Below, in pieces: positions 35,814-44,962 of a DNA stretch of 64,000 nt. Position numbers and translations under genes: made by a program. Source of the DNA: Caldilineaceae bacterium (lineage in GTDB: Bacteria > Chloroflexota > Anaerolineae > Caldilineales > Caldilineaceae); NCBI GenBank assembly GCA_026708085.1, contig JAPOVP010000162.1:1-64000 (forward strand). Reading direction: 5' to 3'. The notes below the pieces were generated by a model. It was not told where the DNA came from. It made no database searches and saw nothing but the letters and a program-made list of their open reading frames with translations. The first letter of the stretch is position 1, and each line of letters begins with the position of its first letter.

Positions 35814-37317
35814 GTTGAACGACCTGTTGCGGGGTTTGACGGAGGGGATGAACGGCGGTTCGGGCCCGCAGGGCCGGGAATCCGGGAATCAGCAGTTCCT
35901 TCCTGGGACTGGCGCCAGGCCAGGACGGGACCGTCCGGCACCGCCGAATCTGCCCTCGCGTTCGGAACGTCTGGGCAGTAACCAGGTCAGTCCATGTCCG
36001 GAATGCGGCGGTGCGGGCTTTCTCATATACGACCTGCCACTGGGCCATCCCGAATACGGGAAGCCGGTGCCTTGCCGCTGCAAGATGGACGATCGCCGAA
36101 CGCGACGGCGCCGCCGCTTCAAGGATGTTCACAATCTGGACGCGCTGGCTCGATTCACATTCGAAAATTTCAATACGAATCTTACCTATCTCCCGGTCCA
36201 TAAACGTGACAGCCTTGTAAGGGCGTATGACGCGGCACACGAATTTGCGCTGAAGCCCGACCGTTGGCTACTGTTCACCGGCACTTATGGATGCGGGAAG
36301 ACCCACCTCGCCGCGGCCATCGCCAACCACCGCGTTGAGAATGATCAGTCAGCTACCTTCGTCGTCGTACCCGATCTGTTGGACCACCTGCGATCTACTT
36401 TCGGCCCCAGCAGCGAAGCAAGCTATGATGACCTCTTTGACGAAGTTCGAAACACGGCCGTTCTTATCCTTGACGATCTTGGAGTCCAGGTCGAAAGTCC
36501 TTGGGCGCAGGAGAAGATGTTTCAGATTCTCAATGACCGGTACAACAGACAGTTGCCAACTGTCTTGACGACAAATCAGCGACTCGGAGACCTGGACCAG
36601 CGCCTTCGCAGCAGGCTTCAAGACCAAGATCTCGTAATAAACATTCCGATACTTGCGACGGACTATCGAGTCGGCGCGAACCCGGGTCAAGGCGACCTGA
36701 GTACACTTTCCTTTCACGCAAATCAAACGTTCGAGAAGTTTGAAGTTCAGCAGCGCAACAGTAATGCACAGGCTAGCTCCAGTCTGCGAAGAGCCAAGGA
36801 AGCGGCGGAGGCGTTTGCCGCTAGCCGTAGTGGCTGGTTCGTGCTATTGGGTTCCAGTGGCGTTGGCAAAACCCATTTGGCTGCGGCGATTTCGAATGCT
36901 TTGCGTGCCGACGGGGTAGATGACATTATGTTCGTAGTTGTCCCAGACCTTCTCGATTACCTGCGGGCGGCCTTCAATCCCCAGTCGCCAGTACCTTACG
37001 ATCGTCGTTTTGACGAACTGAAGCGTACTCCGATGCTCGTTCTGGATGACCTTGGAACCGAGAGCGCAACTCCGTGGGCCAAAGAGAAGCTGTTTCAGCT
37101 CCTCAATTACCGTTACACTGCTCTGCTGCCCACTGTCTTAACAACCAGCCTTGCGAAGGATAGATTGGAACCCTGGCTGCGCACTCGCATCAGTGATGCG
37201 TTCCGCTGTCAGGTGATTACTATTGAGGCGTCCAACTTTGGCGGCAGCGCCGATCAGACGGATTCTCAACAGCTTAGGCGGCCCCAGGGACGACCAAGTG
37301 GGAAGGTCCAATATTAG
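35806..37317 (+). CDS. DnaC-like helicase loader with two AAA+ domains
   Basis: This 503-aa protein has an N-terminal zinc site (C64, C67, C90, C92) and then two AAA+ ATPase domains of the DnaC/DnaI type. Domain 1 has Walker A GTYGCGKT (159-166) and Walker B ILDDLG (221-226). Domain 2 has GSSGVGKT (349-356) and VLDDLG (412-417). Both have a VVPDLLD motif after Walker A and an arginine-finger-like LRSR/LRTR. Loaders normally have one AAA+ domain in about 250-310 residues. Its place after dnaB and dnaD supports a loading role. Confidence 0.9.
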   Translation: MDELNDLLRGLTEGMNGGSGPQGRESGNQQFLPGTGARPGRDRPAPPNLPSRSERLGSNQVSPCPECGGAGFLIYDLPLGHPEYGKPVPCRCKMDDRRTRRRRRFKDVHNLDALARFTFENFNTNLTYLPVHKRDSLVRAYDAAHEFALKPDRWLLFTGTYGCGKTHLAAAIANHRVENDQSATFVVVPDLLDHLRSTFGPSSEASYDDLFDEVRNTAVLILDDLGVQVESPWAQEKMFQILNDRYNRQLPTVLTTNQRLGDLDQRLRSRLQDQDLVINIPILATDYRVGANPGQGDLSTLSFHANQTFEKFEVQQRNSNAQASSSLRRAKEAAEAFAASRSGWFVLLGSSGVGKTHLAAAISNALRADGVDDIMFVVVPDLLDYLRAAFNPQSPVPYDRRFDELKRTPMLVLDDLGTESATPWAKEKLFQLLNYRYTALLPTVLTTSLAKDRLEPWLRTRISDAFRCQVITIEASNFGGSADQTDSQQLRRPQGRPSGKVQY

Positions 37318-37438
37318 GAAAGGGAAATTGACCGCTTGCTTATGGCCAGACAGCGTATGATACAATTTATTGGCCCTTTTTCCTCCGTTATATCCTTGTG
37401 CCTTTTTTCCTATCGATATGAACAGGGGGATCCGTTCA

Positions 37439-38350
37439 ATGCGCTGGCTACGCCTGTCGACCTTCTTGATTGCAGTCCTGCTTATCGCCGCGTGCGGCTC
37501 GCGAGGCGCGTCTGTGGAGCCTGCCCTTCCGACTAACACGCCGGTACCGACATTTACCTCCACGCCGGTCGGCCCGGCTCCCGCGGCGGGCGGAGGACAG
37601 GTCAGTTCGCAGACACCGTCTCAAACTGCGGCTACGCCTGTACCGCCTGAGGCGACTGTGACACCCGAGGCCCCAATGGTCACGATTGGCAACGTGCTGA
37701 TGAACGTGCGGGGAGGTCCCGGCACCAACTACAACGTGATCGGCACGGCTTCACCTGGTCAGCGGTTTCAGATTACTGGAAAGAATCCGGGACTCGGGGA
37801 CTGGTGGCAGATTGACTTTGGAGGGCAGACAGGATGGGTCTTCGGCCAGCTGGTTACGGCCACGAACGCTGAGACTGTGCAAGTGGCCCTGGTCATCCCG
37901 GCTCCGCCACCCCCGACTGCCACGCCGATCCCGCCGACACCCGTTCCTGTGCCGACGCAGCCTCCTGCGCCGCGTTTTCCGTATTCTTTGGTGAGTCAAG
38001 GTAACTGTAACGCCCATTCAGCAATCAGTTTCTTTAGTGGTTACGTACGCGACGTCAATAACAACCCGGTAAACGAAGTGTGCGTGCACATCGCGTTCCA
38101 CGGGCCCAGAAACACCAAGTGTACCGGTTGTGGAGACGAGGCGGGAAAGTGGGGCTTCACACCCTTCGGACAGGGGACCGGTTCAGGGACCACTGTAGAG
38201 ATCTATGTTGTCAATTGCCCTGCGGGAGTGCCGAGGGACCGCGGGCTGTCAGGTTCGGCGACAGGACCCCTGTCACCGATTTCCGAGAAATGGACCAAAA
38301 CCCTCAGCGGAGGTCTGACCTGTAATGACATAACATTCAGGAAAAACTAG
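37439..38350 (+). CDS. SH3b-domain lipoprotein
   Basis: I start at the ATG at 37439, which has AGGGGGA upstream; ATGs at 37418 and 37370 are alternatives without such a site. The signal ends in a lipobox (LLIAAC). A Thr/Pro-rich linker leads to a bacterial SH3 domain (VTIGNVLMNVRGGPGTNYNVIGTASPGQRFQI ... WWQIDFGGQTGWVFGQLV). A second Pro-rich linker follows and then a Cys-containing C-terminal beta domain (ISFFSGYVRDVNNNPVNEVCVHI) similar in style to carboxypeptidase-regulatory domains. SH3b domains bind peptidoglycan. A surface-anchored envelope protein is likely. Confidence 0.82.
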   Translation: MRWLRLSTFLIAVLLIAACGSRGASVEPALPTNTPVPTFTSTPVGPAPAAGGGQVSSQTPSQTAATPVPPEATVTPEAPMVTIGNVLMNVRGGPGTNYNVIGTASPGQRFQITGKNPGLGDWWQIDFGGQTGWVFGQLVTATNAETVQVALVIPAPPPPTATPIPPTPVPVPTQPPAPRFPYSLVSQGNCNAHSAISFFSGYVRDVNNNPVNEVCVHIAFHGPRNTKCTGCGDEAGKWGFTPFGQGTGSGTTVEIYVVNCPAGVPRDRGLSGSATGPLSPISEKWTKTLSGGLTCNDITFRKN

Positions 38351-38699
38351 GGCTCCGGTCGAAAGGCATCTTGCCTTTTGCGCTGAATTTCCATGGTTGC
38401 CAGATACTTCCTGCGAGTAGGCTTCAACTTACTGCTGGGGGAGCCGGAAAGAACCGCTGCCTTCCAGATTGTAAGCTACCGTTGCCTGGCATTTGTGGTG
38501 GATCAGAAAAGGGGGACGGCGGGAGCGACTGGGTTTGAAAGAGAAATCGAACTCACACAGTCCTAGGGCCAAGGTACCCGGACGGTTGACATAGAAGGGA
38601 TTCAGTGCGCTTAGCTCTGCATGTAGCGTACCGCGGACGGCACAGCCCTGGACGGACGTTGATGACACTCTTAGCCACCTGAATAGCACCTCGAGCACT
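38351..38699. other. Intergenic region between the SH3b and glycosidase genes
   Basis: A small stem-loop (AAAGGCA-TCT-TGCCTTT, 38362-38378) follows the SH3b gene and may be a weak terminator. TTGACA occurs near 38586-38591, but no good -10 follows at 16-18 bases. An 89-codon minus-strand frame is present, without a ribosome binding site or known motif, and I do not call it. Confidence 0.4.
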
Positions 38700-39980
38700 G
38701 TGAAACGCGCTGTACGTGAAACTCTGATTCTCTGGGCCGGCCTGCTGCTGTGCGGCGGACTGGCCCTTTTGCTATTGTCGCTGAGCCCTGGCCGCCGGTG
38801 GATGGGTTCTCAGACGGGTGAAGCGGACTTTCTGCCTCAGGTCAAAGGGATGACCGATTTGGCAGGAGGGATGTTACGCCCGCGGCTGCAGCTTGCCCCG
38901 CCAAGTGCTATGGAACATGCCGACGTCTCTCCATTCGGTGTGAATGTGTTTCTTGAGCAGGAGGTCGAAACGTCCAAACGCGAGCGAGCCGTACAACTGG
39001 CTGCGCAGGCCGGTTTCAAGTGGTTGCGCCAGGAGTTTCCGTGGGAGGACATTGAGGTACACGGCAAAGGCGACTTTGAAGACCGCCGTCATGAGCCGGC
39101 GCGCTCCGCCTGGGAAAAGTACGATCACATCGTCGCTCTCGCCAATCAGTACGACATACACCTGATCGTCAGGATCTCCAATCCCCCGGCCTGGAGCCGT
39201 GCGGAAGGCAACGATGCCGGTTCGTATGCGCCACCCGACAGCTACCAGGACTTCGCCGATTTCGCGGGCGCCGTAGCCGACCGCTACCGAGGCCGCGTTC
39301 AGTTCTACCAGCTGTGGAACGAGCCAAATATCTACCCGGAATGGGGCAACTTCCCCATTGATCCGGAAGCTTACGTCGAACTGCTCAAGGCGGGCGCCGA
39401 TGCGATCCGTACGGTCGATCCCGATGCCGTAATCATTGCCGGCGCCCTGGCGGCGACCGTCGACATGGACGGGACCACAGTACCCGGGCGCAGCTTTTCC
39501 GACCTGCTCTTCCTGCAGAGAATGTACGATGCCGGCGCGGCGCCCTACTTCGATGTTATGGCGACACAGGGCTATGGACTCTGGTCAGGGCCGACCGACC
39601 GGCGCATGCACCCACGGGTAATGAATTTTGGCCGACCTCAGTATGTTCGCGATCTGATGGTCGCCAACGGGGACGGGCACAAGCCAATCTGGATAAGCGA
39701 GATGAACTGGAACGCGGCCCCGGCAGACGTCGAACCGCGATATGGAAGAGTCAGCCTCGAAGAACAGTCGAGAAACCTGCCCCTGGCCTATGAACGCATC
39801 ATTGATGACTGGCCCTGGCTGGGCGTCGCCAACGTCTGGTATCTGAAGCGCGCCACCGACCTCTGGGAGCAGAATCGACAACCGGAGGCGTACTTTCGTC
39901 TCCTGGCGCCGGACTTCACCCCGGAGCCGGTCTATGAATCGGTCAGGGCATTCATTGCCGGCGTGGGCGGTCAAGACTGA
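38700..39980 (+). CDS. Membrane-anchored glycoside hydrolase (GH39/GH5-like clan)
   Basis: This 426-aa protein has an N-terminal membrane segment (LILWAGLLLCGGLALLLLSL) and a TIM-barrel glycosidase fold. YQLWNEPNIYPEW carries the acid/base Glu and KPIWISEMNW the likely nucleophile Glu. Strand motifs such as FKWLRQEFPWEDIE and IHLIVRISNPPAW fit the GH-A clan, closest to GH39-like members. The GTG start has no strong ribosome binding site. The next gene, a GT39 enzyme, follows 3 bases later, so both probably act on cell-surface glycans. Confidence 0.8.
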   Translation: MKRAVRETLILWAGLLLCGGLALLLLSLSPGRRWMGSQTGEADFLPQVKGMTDLAGGMLRPRLQLAPPSAMEHADVSPFGVNVFLEQEVETSKRERAVQLAAQAGFKWLRQEFPWEDIEVHGKGDFEDRRHEPARSAWEKYDHIVALANQYDIHLIVRISNPPAWSRAEGNDAGSYAPPDSYQDFADFAGAVADRYRGRVQFYQLWNEPNIYPEWGNFPIDPEAYVELLKAGADAIRTVDPDAVIIAGALAATVDMDGTTVPGRSFSDLLFLQRMYDAGAAPYFDVMATQGYGLWSGPTDRRMHPRVMNFGRPQYVRDLMVANGDGHKPIWISEMNWNAAPADVEPRYGRVSLEEQSRNLPLAYERIIDDWPWLGVANVWYLKRATDLWEQNRQPEAYFRLLAPDFTPEPVYESVRAFIAGVGGQD

Positions 39981-39983
39981 ACT

Positions 39984-42428
39984 ATGTTGAAGATGACGGC
40001 GCGCCCATGTCACTTGCGCTGCGCCATCTTCGTCTTCATTCTGGCGCTTGCCGTCTTCCTGCGCTTCTATTGCCTCACCTGCTCCTCGCTCTGGCACGAC
40101 GAAGGCAACTCCTGGGCCGTGGCGCAGCGCGGCCTCGATCAAATTGCCAGAGACGCCGCGGCCGATATTCATCCGCCTGGCTACTACTACCTGCTGAAGC
40201 TCTGGGCAGGTCCGTTTGGTTTCTCGGCTTGGGGGATACGCAGCTTTTCCGCACTGTCCGGCATCCTCACCGTGGCAGTGGTCTACCTTATCGGGCGGGA
40301 GATGGCCGCAGGCGCCATAGACAACCGTAACGAAATTGCGCTCTTCGCCTCTTTTTTGGCCGCCGTGAATCCCTTTCAAGTCTTCTACAGCCAGGAAGCG
40401 CGCATGTACACGCTGCTGGCCCTGGAAGGTACGGCGTTGATGTGGGCGGTCCTCGCTATGGGAAGACGTGTGGCGGCGCAGGGTTTGAGCCCGGCTGTGG
40501 CCAGATTTGCTGCACTTTATGTTCTGGCAGCCGCGGCCGGACTGTGGACACATTACTTCTTTGCCGTACTGGTAGCCGCGGCTATCGGGACCGCCATCTG
40601 GTGGTTGATGGGCAGTGGGCGGCAGCTTTCTGTAGATGGCCGGGCATTTGGCGACATTTCCGAGATCGTAGGAGGAGTTTCAGATCGAAGGAAGCCCTTC
40701 GTCTTGTTTCTGATTCTGAACCTCCTCGGGCTGCTGGCCTACTCGCCCTGGCTACCAACCGGCATTGAGCGGCTCCTCAGTTGGCCCTCTCAACAGGGTT
40801 TCATCGGTTCACTCGAAGGGCTGCGTCTGACGTTGCAGACCCTTGTCGCCGGCACGATCCGCACAGGACCAGAACTGGGTTGGGGATGGCTTCTGCTGGT
40901 CATGATCTTGCCCATTTGCGGGCTGTGGCGGTTGCGGCGCGGTAATTGCGGCGCGGCCCTGCTTCTCTGGCTTCTGCTGCCTTTTGGGGCAATGTTCGGT
41001 TTTGGTTTAGTCAACCCTTCTTTTCTGAAATTCCTGCTGATATTGTCCCCGGCCTGGTGCCTTGCCGTAGCTGCCTTTCCCGGGTGTTTCCGTACTCAAT
41101 CACTGTCGCTAAGCACTTTGGGCAGGTTTTCTGTTGCGGAAAGCCGGGAAGGGCGGGGAGTTGAAACAGGTATTGGACTGCCACTCTCGACTGCGGCTGC
41201 AGGCTTCGTCGGCGTTCTGGCAGTCGTCCTCGCCGCGATCGCGCTACCTCCCTACTACGCGGACCCGGCGGCGCGGGACAATTACGCCGGCATTGCCCGA
41301 ACGGTGGCTGCAATGGGAGACGCGAAACAGGACCTTGTGGTTCTCAACGCGCCCGGTCAGGGGGATGTTTGGCGCTTCTACGATGTCGCAGTTGACTTGC
41401 TCCCGCTGCCTGCACAGAGACCCCCGGACCGAGCCCTTACGGAGGAGACTCTGGAAAGGGAAACAGCGGGCCGTCGGCAGATCTTCGCCGTCTTTTGGGC
41501 AACGGATCAGTCCGATCCGGAGAGAATCGTCGAGAACTGGTTGGGAAGTCATGCCTTCAAAGGATGGGAAAGCTGGCAAGGAAATGTGCGCTTTGCGACC
41601 TACTCCATGCCACTTGACCTAAATTGTTCGGCCCTGGCAGAGCCTCACGCTTTCGACGACGTTGCTGAGCTGTTCGAGTTTTGCCTGTCAGATGGCCCGC
41701 TGGCGGGGGGTGATACCCTCATGGTGGGGCTGCGCTGGCGAGCCCTCAGGACGCCAGACCGGCGGCTTAAGGTAACGGTGCAGCTGCTGGATGGCCGCGG
41801 ACAGGTGGTAGTACAGCGGGACGGCGAACCGGCAGGCGAGTCACTCCCAACTAGCGCTTGGCAAAGGGACCAAGTCGTCGTTGACAATCATGGCCTTTCC
41901 CTCCCGTTTGGAACGCCTCCAGGCGACTACCGGTTGATTGTCGCAGTCTATGATGCCGAGACCGGGTCGCGGCTTTCCGCCAGCAATGGGGACGCCGTCG
42001 AGCTCGCGCAACCGACACTTATCCGTAAAGAGCAACCGTTGCCAAATTCTGTCGTTCCTATCCCACATCGCAAGAGACTCGACTTTGCACAGTTGAAAGC
42101 CATTGGATTCGACTTCCATCGCAAGTCTTTTGCCCATGCGCCTGCGACGCCTCTAGGTGCTGGTGACATGCTCCAGGTCACGCTCTACTGGCAGGCGCCT
42201 TCACCTCTGCCCCTATCCTGGCCGGAAGATATGTCAATGCGGCTTCTCCTAGGCGATCAGTCGGTTGAGGAACCCTTGGCAGGGGGTAGCTACCCAACCA
42301 GCCTGTGGCGCGCCGGCGAACTGGTCCGAAGCACTTTCGAAATCACCTTCGATGGTTTGGATCCCGTGCTCTGGCTGGAAGTTGGGGACACTCGAAAGCG
42401 CTTGGGCCGGATTCCCGTTAGGGAGTGA
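39984..42428 (+). CDS. GT39 family membrane glycosyltransferase
   Basis: This 814-aa integral membrane protein has the GT39/ArnT/PMT N-terminal signature: a first helix, then SSLWHDEGNSWAVAQRGL with the catalytic-type Asp-Glu, followed by DIHPPGYYYLLKLW and GIRSFSALSGILTVAVVYLIGREM. About ten helices extend to near residue 420. The last 300 residues are soluble and extracytoplasmic, with two beta-rich domains (LMVGLRWRALRTPDRRLKVTVQLLDG; MLQVTLYWQAPSPLPLSW) that look like repeats of each other. It transfers sugars from lipid carriers; the acceptor is unknown. It is coupled to the upstream glycosidase. Confidence 0.88.
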   Translation: MLKMTARPCHLRCAIFVFILALAVFLRFYCLTCSSLWHDEGNSWAVAQRGLDQIARDAAADIHPPGYYYLLKLWAGPFGFSAWGIRSFSALSGILTVAVVYLIGREMAAGAIDNRNEIALFASFLAAVNPFQVFYSQEARMYTLLALEGTALMWAVLAMGRRVAAQGLSPAVARFAALYVLAAAAGLWTHYFFAVLVAAAIGTAIWWLMGSGRQLSVDGRAFGDISEIVGGVSDRRKPFVLFLILNLLGLLAYSPWLPTGIERLLSWPSQQGFIGSLEGLRLTLQTLVAGTIRTGPELGWGWLLLVMILPICGLWRLRRGNCGAALLLWLLLPFGAMFGFGLVNPSFLKFLLILSPAWCLAVAAFPGCFRTQSLSLSTLGRFSVAESREGRGVETGIGLPLSTAAAGFVGVLAVVLAAIALPPYYADPAARDNYAGIARTVAAMGDAKQDLVVLNAPGQGDVWRFYDVAVDLLPLPAQRPPDRALTEETLERETAGRRQIFAVFWATDQSDPERIVENWLGSHAFKGWESWQGNVRFATYSMPLDLNCSALAEPHAFDDVAELFEFCLSDGPLAGGDTLMVGLRWRALRTPDRRLKVTVQLLDGRGQVVVQRDGEPAGESLPTSAWQRDQVVVDNHGLSLPFGTPPGDYRLIVAVYDAETGSRLSASNGDAVELAQPTLIRKEQPLPNSVVPIPHRKRLDFAQLKAIGFDFHRKSFAHAPATPLGAGDMLQVTLYWQAPSPLPLSWPEDMSMRLLLGDQSVEEPLAGGSYPTSLWRAGELVRSTFEITFDGLDPVLWLEVGDTRKRLGRIPVRE

Positions 42429-42763
42429 GTTTTGCGAGTCAGTTGCGAGTGCAATCTTTTGGAGAAACCGCCAGGGAAGGCTGCCTGGATGGATGTGGGC
42501 CTTCCACAGTTGGGCCGATTGCGGATGCCATAGGCGGGCGAGGATGGTGTCAGGATTTCAGATGCGTTCGCCCTGAACGCCGATCTGCTTTCCTTTGACA
42601 AGGCGCTATGCGCATAGTACGATAGTGCCCGTTGAAAACTGTGTCCCGAATCTGGGGTCACACCGGGCCCGGGCCGCTCAAGAAAGGCAGTGCCCGGCTC
42701 TGCAATGCGCTCAGGCCTTGTCTATCAGGGCCGGGGCGATGGGGTAGGAAAGGACTTTGCCCG
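42429..42763. other. Upstream region of the HxlR-type regulator
   Basis: The region holds a promoter at 42595-42623 and leaves a leader of about 134 bases before the preferred ATG. No small gene is seen in the leader, and nothing else was recognised. Confidence 0.5.
42595..42623 (+). promoter_or_regulatory. Promoter with an operator-like palindrome in its spacer
   Basis: TTGACA (42595-42600), 17 bases, then TACGAT (42618-42623). The spacer contains the perfect 12-bp palindrome CTATGCGCATAG at 42606-42617, directly abutting the -10. A palindrome between -35 and -10 is a classic repressor site; the HxlR-type regulator downstream is the natural candidate. Confidence 0.75.
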
Positions 42764-43144
42764 ATGCGGATGCCAGCCCATCCAGTCATTCTTCCGGATG
42801 AGTTGCCCTGCCCAGTAGAAGCAGCCGCGCAAATTATAGGTAGGAAGTGGTCGCTCCAGATCGTGCACCGCCTTCTCAATGCGAGCAGCAAACGTTTTTG
42901 TGAACTGCAGGAAGAGTTGGGAGGCGTGAATCCGAGCACGCTCAGCAGCAGACTAAAGATGTTAGAGGACGAAGGCCTGGTCACACGCGAGCAGGTCAGT
43001 TCAGTCCCACCGCACGTAGAGTACAGTTTGACGGACAAGGGACGCGAACTGGCCCCTGTAATCGCTGAAATATCCGACTGGAGCCAGCGCTGGATTTGCA
43101 GTGAGGACGGGCAAGTTGCAGAGGGGCAGTTGAGAGCGGAGTAG
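42764..43144 (+). CDS. HxlR family transcription regulator
   Basis: This is a winged-helix regulator of about 126 aa from the ATG at 42764, which has AGGAAAGG upstream; longer in-frame starts lack one. The HxlR pattern is clear: CPVEAAAQIIGRKWSLQIVHRLL with the conserved Cys, FCELQEELGGVNPSTLSSRLKMLEDEGLVTRE, and YSLTDKGRELAPVI. Such regulators sense redox or aldehyde stress through the cysteine in some members. The MBL-fold gene follows 36 bases later and is the likely target, with autoregulation at the palindromic promoter. Confidence 0.9.
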   Translation: MRMPAHPVILPDELPCPVEAAAQIIGRKWSLQIVHRLLNASSKRFCELQEELGGVNPSTLSSRLKMLEDEGLVTREQVSSVPPHVEYSLTDKGRELAPVIAEISDWSQRWICSEDGQVAEGQLRAE

Positions 43145-43180
43145 CAACTTCAGAAGCATGAAAGAAGGAGAGCGGCGAGC

Positions 43181-43834
43181 ATGTTGATTGCAGGTCTCAC
43201 AGTTGGACTGCTGCAAGAAAACTGCTACATTCTGGGGTGTGAGGATACGCAGTGCGGCGTAATCATCGATCCAGGGGACAGCGCCCGGGCCATCCTAAAC
43301 GAAGTCGATGAAATGGGTTTGACGATCGAGAAGATTATCAACACGCACTCCCACTTCGACCACGTTTTGGCGGTGAACGCAGTGCGAGCTGCAACGGGAG
43401 CCACTTTTCATCTGCATCGCGAAGATCTTCCCATTTTGCGGGCGGCTCCTGAGCGGGTTCGAGAGTGGCTTGGGGCCAGCGTCGACCCAATCGACGAACC
43501 AGACCAGTTCTTGCGGCAAGGTCAAGAAATTGAATTCGGCTCGGAGGCGCTGGAAATCCGCTTCACGCCCGGTCATTCGCCCGGGCACGTCGTTTTCGTT
43601 GACCACGAGAACGAGCAGGTCTTCGCCGGAGATACGCTCTTTCGCGGCAGTATAGGACGTTTCGACCTGCCGCTGGCGGACGGCCCGACACTCCTTCACA
43701 GCATTCAGAACCAGTTGCTTTCGCTTCCCGACAACTATGTTGTTTACCCTGGCCACGGTGAGGCGACGACTATCGGCGCAGAACGAGAGACCAATCCCTT
43801 TGTGGGCAGGACGGCCGCGTTCTCCTTCACATGA
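43181..43834 (+). CDS. MBL-fold metallohydrolase (glyoxalase II-like)
   Basis: This 217-aa enzyme has the metal-binding motif THSHFDHV (near 46-53), the downstream HSPGHVVF and GDTLFRGSIGRFDLP, and a final PGHGEATTIGAE. This is the glyoxalase II-like branch that hydrolyses thioesters or related compounds. GAAAGAAGGAGAGCGG is a strong ribosome binding site. It follows the HxlR regulator, which would fit a response to reactive aldehydes or thiol stress; this is inference. Confidence 0.92.
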   Translation: MLIAGLTVGLLQENCYILGCEDTQCGVIIDPGDSARAILNEVDEMGLTIEKIINTHSHFDHVLAVNAVRAATGATFHLHREDLPILRAAPERVREWLGASVDPIDEPDQFLRQGQEIEFGSEALEIRFTPGHSPGHVVFVDHENEQVFAGDTLFRGSIGRFDLPLADGPTLLHSIQNQLLSLPDNYVVYPGHGEATTIGAERETNPFVGRTAAFSFT

Positions 43835-43850
43835 CCTACTGGAGAGTGCA

Positions 43851-44207
43851 ATGACGACATTGGCAAATGGCTTGCAGAGACTCTGGGGAAGGCAGAAGAG
43901 TCGCCCCCGTACAGTTGAAACGGACGCTGAGAGCAGTTCCGCAACTACGGGCGGGTCGGTGTCTCAGGAGCCGGTCGTGGTTTGGCAGGCCGCCAACCCG
44001 ATGGAGGCGCAGATTGTAAGAGGACGCCTGCAGAGCGCAGGCATTCCAGCGATCGTCCAGGGTGAAGCCATGGGCCGGATCTACGGGTTCATCTACGGCG
44101 GGCTGGCGGAGCGCGACGTACTGGTGCCTGCTCCTTTAGCCGCATCAGCCGAGGAGATCCTTGCTGAGGAGGTCGATTGGGACCTGGAGAGCGGGGACAC
44201 TGCATAG
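43851..44207 (+). CDS. DUF2007 family protein
   Basis: From the ATG at 43851 this gives 118 aa. After a basic, Ser-rich N-terminus comes the DUF2007 core: VVWQAANPMEAQIVRGRLQSAGIPAIVQGEAMGRIYG, then ERDVLVPAPLAASAEEIL. The family is predicted to be signal-transducing or to bind a small ligand; there is no proven role. It starts 17 bases after the MBL gene and is followed by a possible terminator. Confidence 0.8.
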   Translation: MTTLANGLQRLWGRQKSRPRTVETDAESSSATTGGSVSQEPVVVWQAANPMEAQIVRGRLQSAGIPAIVQGEAMGRIYGFIYGGLAERDVLVPAPLAASAEEILAEEVDWDLESGDTA

Positions 44208-44250
44208 TCGGAGTCCGGTGTCCCTGCGTGAAGGGCCCAAGCTTTGGCGG

Positions 44251-44282
44251 CTTTGCCCTGGCCATACGGGGCAAAGGTTTTG
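44251..44282 (+). terminator. Possible terminator after the DUF2007 gene
   Basis: An 8-bp stem (CTTTGCCC with GGGCAAAG) around a 10-base loop is followed by GTTTTGT. The T-run is short, so it may be only partly effective. It separates the HxlR-MBL-DUF2007 unit from ccmE. Confidence 0.5.
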
Positions 44283-44335
44283 TACCCTTGCACTTGGTTT
44301 GAGAGTAGATAGACAGCGATTCAGGTGGAAACCAG

Positions 44336-44848
44336 ATGACTGAAGAGTCTCCAATACAGGACGAACTCAACGAAGAAGAGCTTTGGGATGGTCCCATCCC
44401 GGCGAGGTTGGCCCGCAAGCGAACCGGCATCAAGCCCCAGTTCCTGGTGGCCGGACTTCTGTTGGTTGGGGTTATCATTTCGCTGATGGTCTATGGGCTG
44501 ACCACGGCCAAAGCGTACTGGTTAACCGTTGACGAGGTACATCAGAAGGGCGACTCTCTGGTATCGCAGCGCCTGAGGGTAAACGGCGTAGTCGTCGAAG
44601 GCAGTGAGGACTGGAACGCAGAAGAGGTGACCCTTCGCTTCAAGATAGAGGACGAAGAAAACCCCGGCCGTCAGCTCTCAATTGTCCACTACGAACCGCG
44701 GCCGGATAATTTCCATCGGGCCGCATCGGTCATCGTGGAGGGAGAGCTTCTGCAGGGGGGGGTCATAGAGGCCGATGTACTGCTACTCAAGTGTCCTAGC
44801 CGGTATGAGGAGTCTCCTGAAGATATACTGCTTCAGGCTGCCAATTGA
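44336..44848 (+). CDS. ccmE: Heme chaperone CcmE, cysteine (CxxxY) variant
   Basis: CcmE binds heme covalently outside the membrane and passes it to the cytochrome c ligase. The 170-aa protein has one membrane helix (36-55) and the OB-fold domain (LRVNGVVVEGS; TLRFKIEDEE; VIVEGELLQGGVIEADVLLLKC). The usual heme-binding HxxxY is replaced: C153 and Y157 form CPSRY at exactly that place. This cysteine form is known from Desulfovibrio and some archaea. AGGTGG lies eight bases before the ATG. It is the first gene of the maturation locus. Confidence 0.9.
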   Translation: MTEESPIQDELNEEELWDGPIPARLARKRTGIKPQFLVAGLLLVGVIISLMVYGLTTAKAYWLTVDEVHQKGDSLVSQRLRVNGVVVEGSEDWNAEEVTLRFKIEDEENPGRQLSIVHYEPRPDNFHRAASVIVEGELLQGGVIEADVLLLKCPSRYEESPEDILLQAAN

Positions 44849-44962
44849 TTCGCGCCGTACCAGCTTGGGCAGGTAGTGTCACCCGACTGCAGGCCGTTGG
44901 CTTCTCTCTTCCTCTTTGATTCAATGGTGTACAGGATCAGCCCGTAGTCGGAAAGACAACGA

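Noticed and set aside
38429-38698. 89-codon minus-strand frame between the SH3b and glycosidase genes
   Set aside because: It has no ribosome binding site, family motif or context support.
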